A DNA stretch of 64,000 nucleotides from Pontibacterium sinense (GTDB taxonomy: Bacteria; Pseudomonadota; Gammaproteobacteria; Pseudomonadales; Balneatricaceae). The notes beneath the pieces were generated by a model. It searched no databases and was not told the DNA's origin. It was given only the letters and a program-made list of their open reading frames with translations. Below are positions 45,776 to 55,201 of this stretch, piece after piece; position 1 is the first letter of the stretch, and each line of letters opens with the position of its first letter. The translations under genes were made by a program, and so were the position numbers. The stretch is from positions 310,001 through 374,000 of the forward strand of contig NZ_JADEYS010000001.1 of the NCBI RefSeq assembly GCF_015209595.1, given 5' to 3'.

Positions 45776-47443
45776 TCAGTTATCCAAAAAAGGTTTGACA
45801 GCAGTTACTGCATAGTCTTGCGGGCCGTAAAAGAGAGTGTTGCAGCGCTCTGCAGTTGTTGAATTCTGAGGGATGCAGAACTCTTCGGGTATCGCGTTTA
45901 GTCGATGGATAGTAACGTCAGTAAACCCTTTATAAGTTACAGTGAACTCAGTAAATGCTGGGGGCAGTGGATGCAGATGGGTTGGATCTGTATAAAAGTG
46001 TGTCGCACCGGTGATCAGGTTCTCAGGGTTTGGTGTTTCCAATATCAGCATGCCGCCAGGAACTAAGGTGCGAATAGCTTGTGTGAGCAAGTGGTTAAAC
46101 TGTTCAAATGTTAGGTGCTCAATGACGTGGAAGGAGCTGATCAGCGCAAGGCTGTTATCTGGTTGATCTTGTAACCAGCTCAAACCATCGGTTTTCAGAG
46201 CGTTATGGCCTGCTTCTGAGCACAGCGCAACATTGACTGAATTTAGGTCTATACCAAGGGGCTCTAAACCTTCCTCTCTCAGGACATTGAGCCACTCACC
46301 GCGGCCACAGCCAATATCTACGCTTGGTAGTGAGCAGGCCTTTAGCGTAGGATTTTTTTGTATCAGCGGCACGTAGTATTGGAGGCGGCTTGTGATTGTT
46401 TCTGTGCTGCCTCGGAAATGGCTCTCAAATGCTACATAGAATGCGTCTTCAATCTCTGCAGATTGAGATATAGGGGATACGGTGCGCTGTTTTTCGGGGT
46501 TGGGCGCAGCAGCTTTCAGGTTTTCTAAGGTGTTAATGCGAAGTTTAAGCTGCTCAATGTATTTTTTTTGTGTAGTTGCTTCGTTATTCAATTGGGAAAT
46601 AATAGTGCTTTGAGAGGCAATAGTTTCCTTTTGATGCGTAAGGGCGTCTTTGTGCTCTGCAAGTGCTTCTTGCTGCAGTGTAAGAAACTCATTGTGCTCT
46701 GTTAATGTCTCTTTCTGTGCCGTGAGGTGGTCTTTATGCTCTGTTAGTGCCGTCTGCTGCAGCGTCAAAAACTCATTGTTTTCTATAAGCATTTCTTGTT
46801 GAGCGGAGAAGGATGCCAGATTATCAGCAGCTTGTTGGCTAACTAGTTCTTGTAGTGCCGCAATAGCTTCTTGTTGTGTGTCTAGCTGTTGGGCGTGGGC
46901 AGCAAAGGTTGAGTCGACGTTATTCAGGCGAGCGTTGTGATCTTCTCCCAAACGATAAAAATGGTTGAAGCGCGCCTGTATATAGCGTCGAAACTGGGGG
47001 GCAGATAGTGTGGAAAAGAGAGTAGCTGATACTTTGCTAATCACGGGAAGTTTTAATATAACCCGTTTTATCAGCTGCTTTGTGCGACCAGGAACTAAGT
47101 GCGCATTCTTTTTACCTTCAGCGGAAAATGCAAGGCTGTTGATGATGTGGCTCTTCTCTTCGCCGCTGCGCAGCAAACCGAGATAGTGGTTAAGTCCATC
47201 ATTATCTGATGGGCGCCCAAGCAGGAGTTTATATGCTTCAGATACAAACTCTTTATCTTCTAGTGACAGTAGTTCAGTGATGCTTGTGATAGGGGCTGTT
47301 GTTGATACCGCTGGGGCCGATGATCGTGTTTCTACAGCAAACTCTGGTGGGATGGCTGTATTGTGTTGATAGTGAGTGAGTTGTTCTGCAATTCGGGCAT
47401 TCAACGCATCAAAGTCGATATTTGGATTGTTTCTTTTTAACAT
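45776..47443 (-). CDS. Coiled-coil methyltransferase with DUF4214, probable chain terminator
   Basis: About 555 residues from ATG 47443. It has a DUF4214-like unit (VSEAYKLLLGRPSDNDGLNHYL), a long coiled coil with near-perfect 22-residue repeats (of the type EHNEFLTLQQ / EHKDALTHQKE), and a C-terminal class I methyltransferase (VDIGCGRGEWL as motif I, FHVIEHLTFEQF after it). In E. coli O8/O9 and similar systems, WbdD combines a methyltransferase with a coiled-coil ruler that fixes chain length and marks the end for Wzt. The neighbouring wzt and wzm genes suit such a role, but it is inferred. A longer reading from 47503 overlaps wzt. Confidence 0.85.
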   Translation of the reverse strand: MLKRNNPNIDFDALNARIAEQLTHYQHNTAIPPEFAVETRSSAPAVSTTAPITSITELLSLEDKEFVSEAYKLLLGRPSDNDGLNHYLGLLRSGEEKSHIINSLAFSAEGKKNAHLVPGRTKQLIKRVILKLPVISKVSATLFSTLSAPQFRRYIQARFNHFYRLGEDHNARLNNVDSTFAAHAQQLDTQQEAIAALQELVSQQAADNLASFSAQQEMLIENNEFLTLQQTALTEHKDHLTAQKETLTEHNEFLTLQQEALAEHKDALTHQKETIASQSTIISQLNNEATTQKKYIEQLKLRINTLENLKAAAPNPEKQRTVSPISQSAEIEDAFYVAFESHFRGSTETITSRLQYYVPLIQKNPTLKACSLPSVDIGCGRGEWLNVLREEGLEPLGIDLNSVNVALCSEAGHNALKTDGLSWLQDQPDNSLALISSFHVIEHLTFEQFNHLLTQAIRTLVPGGMLILETPNPENLITGATHFYTDPTHLHPLPPAFTEFTVTYKGFTDVTIHRLNAIPEEFCIPQNSTTAERCNTLFYGPQDYAVTAVKPFLDN

Positions 47444-47457
47444 AATTTTGTCTTCGT

Positions 47458-48651
47458 TCACATGTCGGTCTGGCGTTGCTGAATTGTGGGTGAAAGGTTG
47501 CATACACCTGCAAATTGCGGGCCCCGAATTCCGGCTATCTCAAAGTTTAATGCGTTATCCCACCAGTGGTAACAATGGCGTGTATGGTCAGAACCTTCAT
47601 GCAATGCCAGTGACATGGTGTATTTGCCGGGCGCAAGTGTCATGGGTAGGGTGAAGCTAAATTCTACCAGTTGTCCTGCTTGTAGGCTGATGGGATGGTT
47701 TAGGTGATAGGTGTTGGTGCCAAAGATATCTTGACCGAAGCGATCTCGAATCATCATGCCTAATGTGACTGACTCAAGTGGGGCTTTGGCATTGACATGT
47801 GCCGTGAGGATGGCATTTTCGCCGCTGGTAATAATCTGTGATGCTGAGTCTACACCTGTGAGAGTTGCTTTTTCTATTAAGGCCTCGCGTGTGCCATAGC
47901 CGCTGCTTTCTAGTTTAGGGGCTTCAACTTCAGTTTCGGTACCGAGTAGCTGATTATAAATATTTACAGCGGACTCAGGTTCGCTGTCTGCTACCACGTT
48001 CCCTTTATCAAGAACGATAGCGCGATCACACAGCATCTTTACGGCATTAAGGTCATGAGAAACGAATACGATGGAACCGCCGTTTGCACGGAACTGGCGG
48101 ATTTTTCGCATGCATTTTTGTTGAAAATGCCCATCACCGACAGATAAGGCTTCGTCAATCAGGAATATTTCAGGTTCGGCGTGTATTGATATAGAAAACG
48201 CGAGCCGCATAACCATACCGGAAGAGTATGTGCGGATTGGCTCATGAATATAGTGGCCGAGTTCTGAGAATGTAATGATATCTTCGAGCTTGCTCTCGAT
48301 CTCTTCCGGTGACATACCAATTAATAATCCGTTGGTATGGATGTTCTGTAAACCGGTCAAATTGAAATCGAAACCGGTTCCAAGTTCGAGCAGGCCTGTC
48401 AGTTTTCCGCTGAGCTGGACCGTTCCAGTATCCGGTTCTAGAACGCCGGTAAGAATTTTCAAAAGCGTCGATTTACCCGCGCCGTTCCGTCCGAGGATAG
48501 CAAGTGCTTCTCCGTCTTCGACCGTAAAGCTGAGGTTATTCAGCACGGTGTGGCGAGTGTGATAAGGCTTTCTCATAACCAGCTCTTTCAGCCGGTCGGA
48601 GGGCTTTTTGTAGAGTTTAAAACTCTTCGACAGTTGATCGACGGTAATCAT
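47458..48651 (-). CDS. wzt: O-polysaccharide ABC exporter ATPase with C-terminal sugar-binding domain
   Basis: A 397-residue protein. The ATPase domain (about 1-240) has Walker A GRNGAGKST, signature YSSGMVMRL and Walker B IFLIDEAL. The C-terminal domain (about 260-395) is the Wzt-C type beta sandwich that recognises the modified end of the polysaccharide in O8/O9-type systems. With Wzm it moves lipid-linked polymer across the inner membrane. Confidence 0.92.
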   Translation of the reverse strand: MITVDQLSKSFKLYKKPSDRLKELVMRKPYHTRHTVLNNLSFTVEDGEALAILGRNGAGKSTLLKILTGVLEPDTGTVQLSGKLTGLLELGTGFDFNLTGLQNIHTNGLLIGMSPEEIESKLEDIITFSELGHYIHEPIRTYSSGMVMRLAFSISIHAEPEIFLIDEALSVGDGHFQQKCMRKIRQFRANGGSIVFVSHDLNAVKMLCDRAIVLDKGNVVADSEPESAVNIYNQLLGTETEVEAPKLESSGYGTREALIEKATLTGVDSASQIITSGENAILTAHVNAKAPLESVTLGMMIRDRFGQDIFGTNTYHLNHPISLQAGQLVEFSFTLPMTLAPGKYTMSLALHEGSDHTRHCYHWWDNALNFEIAGIRGPQFAGVCNLSPTIQQRQTDM

Positions 48652-48660
48652 GATATGGCC

Positions 48661-49440
48661 TTATATAAAGTCCCGGATGTCACTCTGAAGGTGCTTGTTT
48701 ATATATTGCGCAAACACAAACAAGCTTAATGCCACGAGTGAGGCGGTTAGCATGAATTCAAGCCCCGGCAGCTTGTTCATGAGAATGATATCTCGGTAGG
48801 CTTCGATAAATCCTATCGCGGGGTTAAAGGACATCAAGCTCGACAGTCCATCGGGCAGAATGTTGACGACATAGACAATCGGGGTCATCCAAAACCACAC
48901 ATGGAAGACGATCGCAACGAGTTCTCGTATGTCTCTGATAAATACCGAGAATGTTGCTGCGATGAGACCCAGGCTATATGCAATGATTTGTTGAATCAGA
49001 AAAAGTACGGGTAAAGCGAGCACGGTCCAGCCGAAGCTATGACCCACTATGAGTGCGAATGCTGTAAAAAACACCATCGAGATGACATAGATAATGGTCT
49101 CCGACAGCAGGATATAGGCAGGCAAGGTGCGCAGCCCAATGTTTACTTTGGAAATTATGCCTGCTTTTTCCTGATATATCGTTGTCGTGCGCGTGACACA
49201 TGCGGCAAAGCAGTTCCAGGCCAGGAGGGCTGAAACCAAATATAAGCTGTAATTGTATTCGTCTAACTCTAAGCCCGAAACGCTTAATCGAGCGCCCATG
49301 ATCTTCGAGAATATGATTGTAAATATCAGGATATTAACCAGTGGCATGAGCAGCGACCAAAGGCTGCCCAGAATAGATCCCGAGTACTTTTCTATCAGGT
49401 CCTGACGGGTGAAAGTCAGGATTACGAACAATGCCCGCAC
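48661..49440 (-). CDS. wzm: O-polysaccharide ABC exporter permease
   Basis: A 259-residue ABC-2 type membrane protein with about six helices and the early LIEKYSGSILGSLWSLLMPL segment characteristic of Wzm/KpsM. It pairs with the downstream Wzt (nine bases apart) and starts three bases after the rmd gene, so all are one operon. Confidence 0.92.
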   Translation of the reverse strand: MRALFVILTFTRQDLIEKYSGSILGSLWSLLMPLVNILIFTIIFSKIMGARLSVSGLELDEYNYSLYLVSALLAWNCFAACVTRTTTIYQEKAGIISKVNIGLRTLPAYILLSETIIYVISMVFFTAFALIVGHSFGWTVLALPVLFLIQQIIAYSLGLIAATFSVFIRDIRELVAIVFHVWFWMTPIVYVVNILPDGLSSLMSFNPAIGFIEAYRDIILMNKLPGLEFMLTASLVALSLFVFAQYINKHLQSDIRDFI

Positions 49441-49442
49441 GT

Positions 49443-50393
49443 TTAATTGTCCTGTTTGTAATGGTTACGCCAGAAATCGAGTACTTCGTTTAAGGTATCT
49501 TGAAGCTCTGTTTTCTGAGACCAGCCAGTGGCATGTTTTAAGAGAGAAGAATCTGCTTGTGCGACAGGAATGTCCGTAGGGCGAAGTCGCTCTGGATCAG
49601 TTTCTACACTGATTTCGGTTTGGGATAGACTGAGCAGTGTGTTGAGTATGCTCTTAATTGAGACGGGCGTATCGGACGCTATATTAAAAGCACTACCAGA
49701 GGAGATGGAGTCTCTGTTTTCGAGTAGCCTTATGTAGGCATCGATTATGTCATCTACATGTAAAAAACAGCGCAATGCACTGAGGTCCCCAACGCTTATT
49801 GTCGGAGGCTGTAGACCCGCTTCGATTTTTGCGATCTGCTCTGCAAAAGCGGAAATGACGAATTGGTTGCTTTGTCCGGGCCCGGTATGGTTAAACGGGC
49901 GAACACGAATTAGCTTTAGGTTGGGCGTATTGCAGTATGAAAATACACCAATGTCAGCCGCTGCTTTACTTGCAGCATAGGGGTTCAGAGGCTTGAATGG
50001 AGTATCTTCTGTTACCGGAGTAGCCTGCTTAAAACTCTCACCGTAACAATCACCGGAGCCTATTTGTAAAAACGTACAGGGGGTCGACCTGCTTGTTGCC
50101 GCATTGAGTAATTTGAGGGTGCCAAGCAAATTAACATGCCAGGTCTGCTCTGGATTCTTAAATGCAGTTGGGATGTGAGAGATTGCTGCAAGATGTATGA
50201 TCGCATCAGGTTTTGTGTCGCTGATGATGCGATTGACACTCTCCGCTGAGGTTAGGTCGAGCGCGAGTGCTTTTGAGTTTGATGCGGAACCAGCTGCATG
50301 AATCTGTGCAGCTGGAAACGCTTTATGGAGTGCTGGTACAAGGCGCTTGCCGACAAAACCGGTGCTTCCTGTGACAAGGATGCTATGTAACAA
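49443..50393 (-). CDS. rmd: GDP-4-keto-6-deoxymannose reductase (Rmd-like)
   Basis: A 316-residue short-chain dehydrogenase: GSTGFVG at 8-14 and the YAASK catalytic pair in NPYAASKAAAD. Directly beside gmd, it most likely reduces GDP-4-keto-6-deoxy-D-mannose to GDP-D-rhamnose, as in the Pseudomonas A-band cluster. A GDP-D-talose or other epimer product cannot be excluded; fcl-type GDP-L-fucose synthase is less likely given length and neighbours. Confidence 0.8.
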   Translation of the reverse strand: MLHSILVTGSTGFVGKRLVPALHKAFPAAQIHAAGSASNSKALALDLTSAESVNRIISDTKPDAIIHLAAISHIPTAFKNPEQTWHVNLLGTLKLLNAATSRSTPCTFLQIGSGDCYGESFKQATPVTEDTPFKPLNPYAASKAAADIGVFSYCNTPNLKLIRVRPFNHTGPGQSNQFVISAFAEQIAKIEAGLQPPTISVGDLSALRCFLHVDDIIDAYIRLLENRDSISSGSAFNIASDTPVSIKSILNTLLSLSQTEISVETDPERLRPTDIPVAQADSSLLKHATGWSQKTELQDTLNEVLDFWRNHYKQDN

Positions 50394-50407
50394 CGTTTGC
50401 TCCTTGT

Positions 50408-51472
<1,065 letters not shown>

Positions 51473-51624
51473 TTATGTTGAAAGCGGTGTCGTTAGAGGA
51501 TGGAGAAGTGGGGCGTAGAAAGCATAGGGATGGTTGTAACGTGCGGTGTCTGGGATGTATCATTGGCCCCATTTTATGTGTCGCTATTCGCTTTTTTGAA
51601 ATGTATGGAGAGGGCCTTCCTTTT

Positions 51625-53034
51625 ATGATCGTTCCTGTGATTTTGTGTGGTGGCTCTGGTACCCGTCTTTGGCCTCAGTCTAGGCAAGCATATCCAAAGC
51701 AGTTTCTGTCGTTAACGTCTGAAAATTCGATGTTTCAGGAAACGTTGCTAAGGCTTGACGGGGTGGAGCATGCTGAGCCCATTATTGTGTGTAATGCGCA
51801 GCACCGTTTTATTGTATCAGAGCAGTTGCGGCAGATGGATTTGCAGGCTGGAGCAATTGTATTAGAACCGCTTGCAAGAAATACTGCACCCGCGATTAGT
51901 TTGGCTGCTCAGAAAGCGCTTGAGTTGCATGATGATCCTGTTTTGTTGGTTTTAGCAGCGGATCACCTGATTTCAGACCTTGAGCCTTTTTTCCTTGCCA
52001 TTGATCGGGCAAAAACCCTGGCAGACAGTGGGTTTATGGTGACGTTTGGTATTACGCCACAAAAACCAGAAACCGGATATGGCTATATTTATGCGGGTAA
52101 TAGAATTGATGATCACTCGTTTAAAATCGATTCGTTTAAAGAAAAGCCGGACTATGCCACCGCTTGTGAATATGTAGATAGCGGTGATTATTTCTGGAAC
52201 AGCGGGATGTTTATGTTCAAAGCATCGGTGTTCCGGCAGCAGCTTGCTGACTTTGCACCGGTGATAGCGGCAAGTGCTGATTTGGCGTTTAAAAACAGCG
52301 AGAGTGATTCGCATTTTATTCATGTGGATGAAACAGCATTCGCGGCCTGTCCTGATGAGTCTGTAGATAACGCAGTGATGGAACTCACTGAGCAGGGAGC
52401 CATCATTCCTTTAGATGCCGGCTGGAGTGATGTGGGATCCTGGGATGCTCTTTGGGAAGCGCTTGATAAGGATGAAAACTCCAATGTGGTCAAAGGCGAA
52501 GCAATTACGCTAGATACCAAAGGATGTTACATCTCTTCTGAGCGAAGCTTGATTGCAACTGCAGGCCTTGAAAATCTTGTTATCGTAGAATCAGATGATT
52601 CGATACTTGTTGCACACAAAGACAGTGCTCAAAGTGTTAAAGCGATAGTGAAAACGTTGGATTCTCAGGGTGGTAGCAAGCACAAAGTGCACCGTAAAGT
52701 TTTCCGTCCGTGGGGGCATTATGACTCTATTGATGCGGGAAAGCGTTTTCAGGTGAAGCGCATCTGCGTCAAACCGGGACATCGTTTGTCTTTGCAGATG
52801 CATCATCATCGGGCTGAGCACTGGATTGTCGTTAAAGGCACTGCGTTGATAACCCGTGGAGAAGAGACTGAGTTGTTGACTGAAAATCAGTCAACTTATA
52901 TCCCAGTGGGCGTTAAGCATCGTCTTGAAAACCCCGGTAAGGTAAACCTGGAAATCATAGAAGTGCAGAGCGGTTCGTATCTTCAGGAAGATGATATTGT
53001 TCGGTTTGATGACATTTATGGTCGTACAGACTGA
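51625..53034 (+). CDS. Mannose-1-phosphate guanylyltransferase / mannose-6-phosphate isomerase
   Basis: A 469-residue bifunctional ManC/WbpW/AlgA-type enzyme. The N-terminal nucleotidyl transferase has CGGSGTRLWPQSR and the FKEKP segment; the C-terminal cupin isomerase has PWGHYDSID and HHHRAEHWIVV. It supplies GDP-mannose to Gmd encoded divergently. The start ATG 51625 follows GGAGAGG with a somewhat long spacing; upstream in-frame codons to 51439 are not conserved. Confidence 0.93.
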   Translation: MIVPVILCGGSGTRLWPQSRQAYPKQFLSLTSENSMFQETLLRLDGVEHAEPIIVCNAQHRFIVSEQLRQMDLQAGAIVLEPLARNTAPAISLAAQKALELHDDPVLLVLAADHLISDLEPFFLAIDRAKTLADSGFMVTFGITPQKPETGYGYIYAGNRIDDHSFKIDSFKEKPDYATACEYVDSGDYFWNSGMFMFKASVFRQQLADFAPVIAASADLAFKNSESDSHFIHVDETAFAACPDESVDNAVMELTEQGAIIPLDAGWSDVGSWDALWEALDKDENSNVVKGEAITLDTKGCYISSERSLIATAGLENLVIVESDDSILVAHKDSAQSVKAIVKTLDSQGGSKHKVHRKVFRPWGHYDSIDAGKRFQVKRICVKPGHRLSLQMHHHRAEHWIVVKGTALITRGEETELLTENQSTYIPVGVKHRLENPGKVNLEIIEVQSGSYLQEDDIVRFDDIYGRTD

Positions 53035-53044
53035 GATCGGATCC

Positions 53045-54175
53045 ATGTCTGAAATGAAAGTCTTACATGTCTTTAAGACCTACTTTCCGGAAACGGTTGG
53101 TGGAATTGAGCAGGTTATCCGGCAGTTAGCATCCGTTGGTAAAAGGAAGGGAGTTCGATCAGATGTCCTAACTCTGACGAAAGGCCCTTCCCGTGTTTTT
53201 AGGTTTGAAGGGCAGCTCGTTTACGCAGTGCGTAGGGATCTGGATGTTGCTTCTACAGGTTTTTCGTATCAGGCGTTTGGTGCGCTGAAACGCATCATTG
53301 ATCGTTATGATGTTGTTCATTATCACTATCCCTGGCCGTTTGGTGATTTGCTGAAGTTGTTGATTGATGCGGATAAACCGAGTTTGGTGACATATCACTC
53401 AGATATTGTGCGGCAGAAGTTTCTTGGGAAACTGTATGCGCCGTTACAGCGACGCTTTTTGGGCTCTGTTGATTGCATCGTGGCAACCTCTCCAAGCTAT
53501 TTGGAGTCTAGTCAGACGTTAAAGCACTATCGTGAAAAGTCTACAGTCGTTCCTATCGGGTTAAGTAAGGCGACGTATCCCGTTGTCAGTGACAGAAAAA
53601 TACAATGCTGGAAGGAAGAGATTGGCAGCGATTTCTTCCTTTTTGTAGGTGTGCTGCGTTATTACAAAGGGTTGCATATCCTGCTTGAGGCGTTGAAGGG
53701 TACGGACTTGACGGTGGTGATTGCGGGTACAGGTCCGGTTGAAGGCGAGCTTAAGCGTCTTGCTCAAGAGCTTGGTGTTTCGGAGAATGTTCGTTTTCTG
53801 GGGCGTGTGAGCGAAGAGGATAAAGTCGCTCTGCTCGAAGCCTGTTTAGGTGTCGTGTTTCCTTCCCATCTGCGTTCCGAGGCGTTTGGAATTACCTTGC
53901 TTGAAGGTGCAATGTATGGAAAGCCGCTAATCTCATGTGAGATTAAGACGGGAACGTCTTACATTAATGCATCCGGGGAGACGGGCATTGTTATACCGCC
54001 GTCAGATTCAGGCGCGCTGAGGGAGGCTATGCAGACTTTGGTCGGTGATCAGGTGCGTGCTAATCGGATGGGCGCGAATGCGTTTCGTCGTTATCAGACT
54101 ATGTTTAGCGATGATGTGATGTTCGATGGTTATTACAAGGCTTACAAGGCTTTGCTTTCAAAAGCACAATCATGA
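53045..54175 (+). CDS. Glycosyltransferase family 4
   Basis: A 376-residue GT-B enzyme. The N-terminal MKVLHVFKTYFPETVGGIEQVI is the acceptor-side signature; FVGVLRYYKGLHILLEA and SEAFGITLLEGAMYGKPLI mark the donor site. It resembles WbpZ/WbpY-like mannosyl- or rhamnosyltransferases in the A-band cluster. It begins ten bases after manC and is probably co-transcribed with it. Confidence 0.9.
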   Translation: MSEMKVLHVFKTYFPETVGGIEQVIRQLASVGKRKGVRSDVLTLTKGPSRVFRFEGQLVYAVRRDLDVASTGFSYQAFGALKRIIDRYDVVHYHYPWPFGDLLKLLIDADKPSLVTYHSDIVRQKFLGKLYAPLQRRFLGSVDCIVATSPSYLESSQTLKHYREKSTVVPIGLSKATYPVVSDRKIQCWKEEIGSDFFLFVGVLRYYKGLHILLEALKGTDLTVVIAGTGPVEGELKRLAQELGVSENVRFLGRVSEEDKVALLEACLGVVFPSHLRSEAFGITLLEGAMYGKPLISCEIKTGTSYINASGETGIVIPPSDSGALREAMQTLVGDQVRANRMGANAFRRYQTMFSDDVMFDGYYKAYKALLSKAQS

Positions 54176-54177
54176 TG

Positions 54178-54206
54178 AAAAAGGGTGAGTGAATGCATCC
54201 TTTTTT
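54178..54206 (+). terminator. Terminator after the manC-glycosyltransferase operon
   Basis: AAAAAGG pairs with CCTTTTT with a 14-base loop, followed by T residues, three bases after the stop codon. Its symmetry may let it serve the convergent Crp-type gene as well. Confidence 0.6.
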
Positions 54207-54879
54207 ATTTAAAAGTCATTGTCTCCAGCTCTTTGGGCTTGAGGATGATGATGTGTCTTCCACTTTTCTTAATTAGATTCTTCTCGATCAGCAAGGTCAG
54301 TGTGCGTGATACCGTTTCACGTGATGTGTTGGTTATATTGGCCAGCTCCTCTTGTGTTGGTAGTTTCTGGATCTCAAGCTCGCCATTCACTGGTTTTGCA
54401 TATTTTAGTAATACGATGTTAATTCGGCTGATGGCATTCGTGGTGCCGAGCATGACGATGTGATCATTGTTCTGGCGGATAATGTTGGCTAGCTGTTTTA
54501 AGAGTTTCTCGGAAACGCTGGGTTTGGAATACATCAGGTTCTGAGCATCGCTCTTGGATAAAAAGGCAATGACGGATTGCTCAGTAGCAACTATAGAGGC
54601 GGAGCGTGGTTTGCCATCTATGAGCGCGATTTCACCAAAATGCGAACCTGCTTCAATAGAAAGAAATCCTACTTCTTTTCCGCTGCTCGAGTAATCAACA
54701 ACCTTTAATCGCCCCTTAAGCAGGAAATATAGCTCAGAGGATGGCTGTCCTTTGTGGACGACCATGTCGGCTTTCTTCACCTGTCTTACATGAAGTTGCT
54801 TTATCAGCTCTTGTTTCTCGACTGAAGACAAGTCGGCAAGTAGATAAATGCTGTCCAGGTCTGATGGGGTTACATCCAT
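54205..54879 (-). CDS. Crp/Fnr-family transcription regulator
   Basis: A 224-residue regulator with an N-terminal cyclic-nucleotide-binding barrel and a C-terminal winged helix. The phosphate cassette HFGEIALIDGKPRSAS keeps the glutamate and the arginine-serine pair that bind cAMP in CRP. The recognition helix lies in TSRETVSRTLTLLIEKN. There are no Fnr-type cysteines. It is a candidate receiver of cAMP from the CHASE2 cyclase at 39-41 kb and could control the surface genes, but no target sites have been matched. Confidence 0.88.
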   Translation of the reverse strand: MDVTPSDLDSIYLLADLSSVEKQELIKQLHVRQVKKADMVVHKGQPSSELYFLLKGRLKVVDYSSSGKEVGFLSIEAGSHFGEIALIDGKPRSASIVATEQSVIAFLSKSDAQNLMYSKPSVSEKLLKQLANIIRQNNDHIVMLGTTNAISRINIVLLKYAKPVNGELEIQKLPTQEELANITNTSRETVSRTLTLLIEKNLIKKSGRHIIILKPKELETMTFK

Positions 54880-54984
54880 TGAGCATCTCGTTTAATACAT
54901 TTTTTTGTGTTATTGCTTTCCGCGAATGGGCTCTGTTCATGTTGCCGGGACCATGGTCATCGGATCTTGTTCTGATAATAAAGA

Positions 54985-55086
54985 GGTTTTAGGCTCTCTT
55001 CCAGCGGTGTTTGGTTCTGTGTTGGCAATGTAGGGTTGATGTGTCAGGGTGTGTGTTTAACTCTTTTGATTTTAAAAGAGTTTTTT
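54985..55086 (+). ncRNA. Candidate small RNA ending in a strong terminator
   Basis: A near-perfect plus-strand terminator (AACTCTTTT/AAAAGAGTT with T6, 55059-55086) has no plus-strand gene before it; the preceding Crp-type gene runs the other way. About 75 bases upstream a GATAAT (about 54976) could be a -10 box, and the presumed 5' end can form AAGAG/CTCTT. This would give an RNA of about 100 nt. The rest of the 322-base gap (54880-55201) shows no reading frame. The -35 is not convincing. Confidence 0.35.
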
Positions 55087-55153
55087 GTGGATCTTTGGTG
55101 TGCTGATATGCACAGAGATCAGGTGTAGAGGGGGCTTTGTCGTCTGGGGTGGC

Positions 55154-55181
55154 AAAGGGGCTGTAGGCTTACGGCCCCTTT
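55154..55181 (-). terminator. GC-rich hairpin after the CorB-like gene
   Basis: AAAGGGGC pairs with GGCCCCTTT (one offset base) about 20 bases beyond the stop codon of the minus-strand CBS-domain gene. The T-run is short, so it is a moderate terminator candidate. Confidence 0.45.
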
Positions 55182-55201
55182 ATCTGTATGTCTGAAGGTC
55201 T

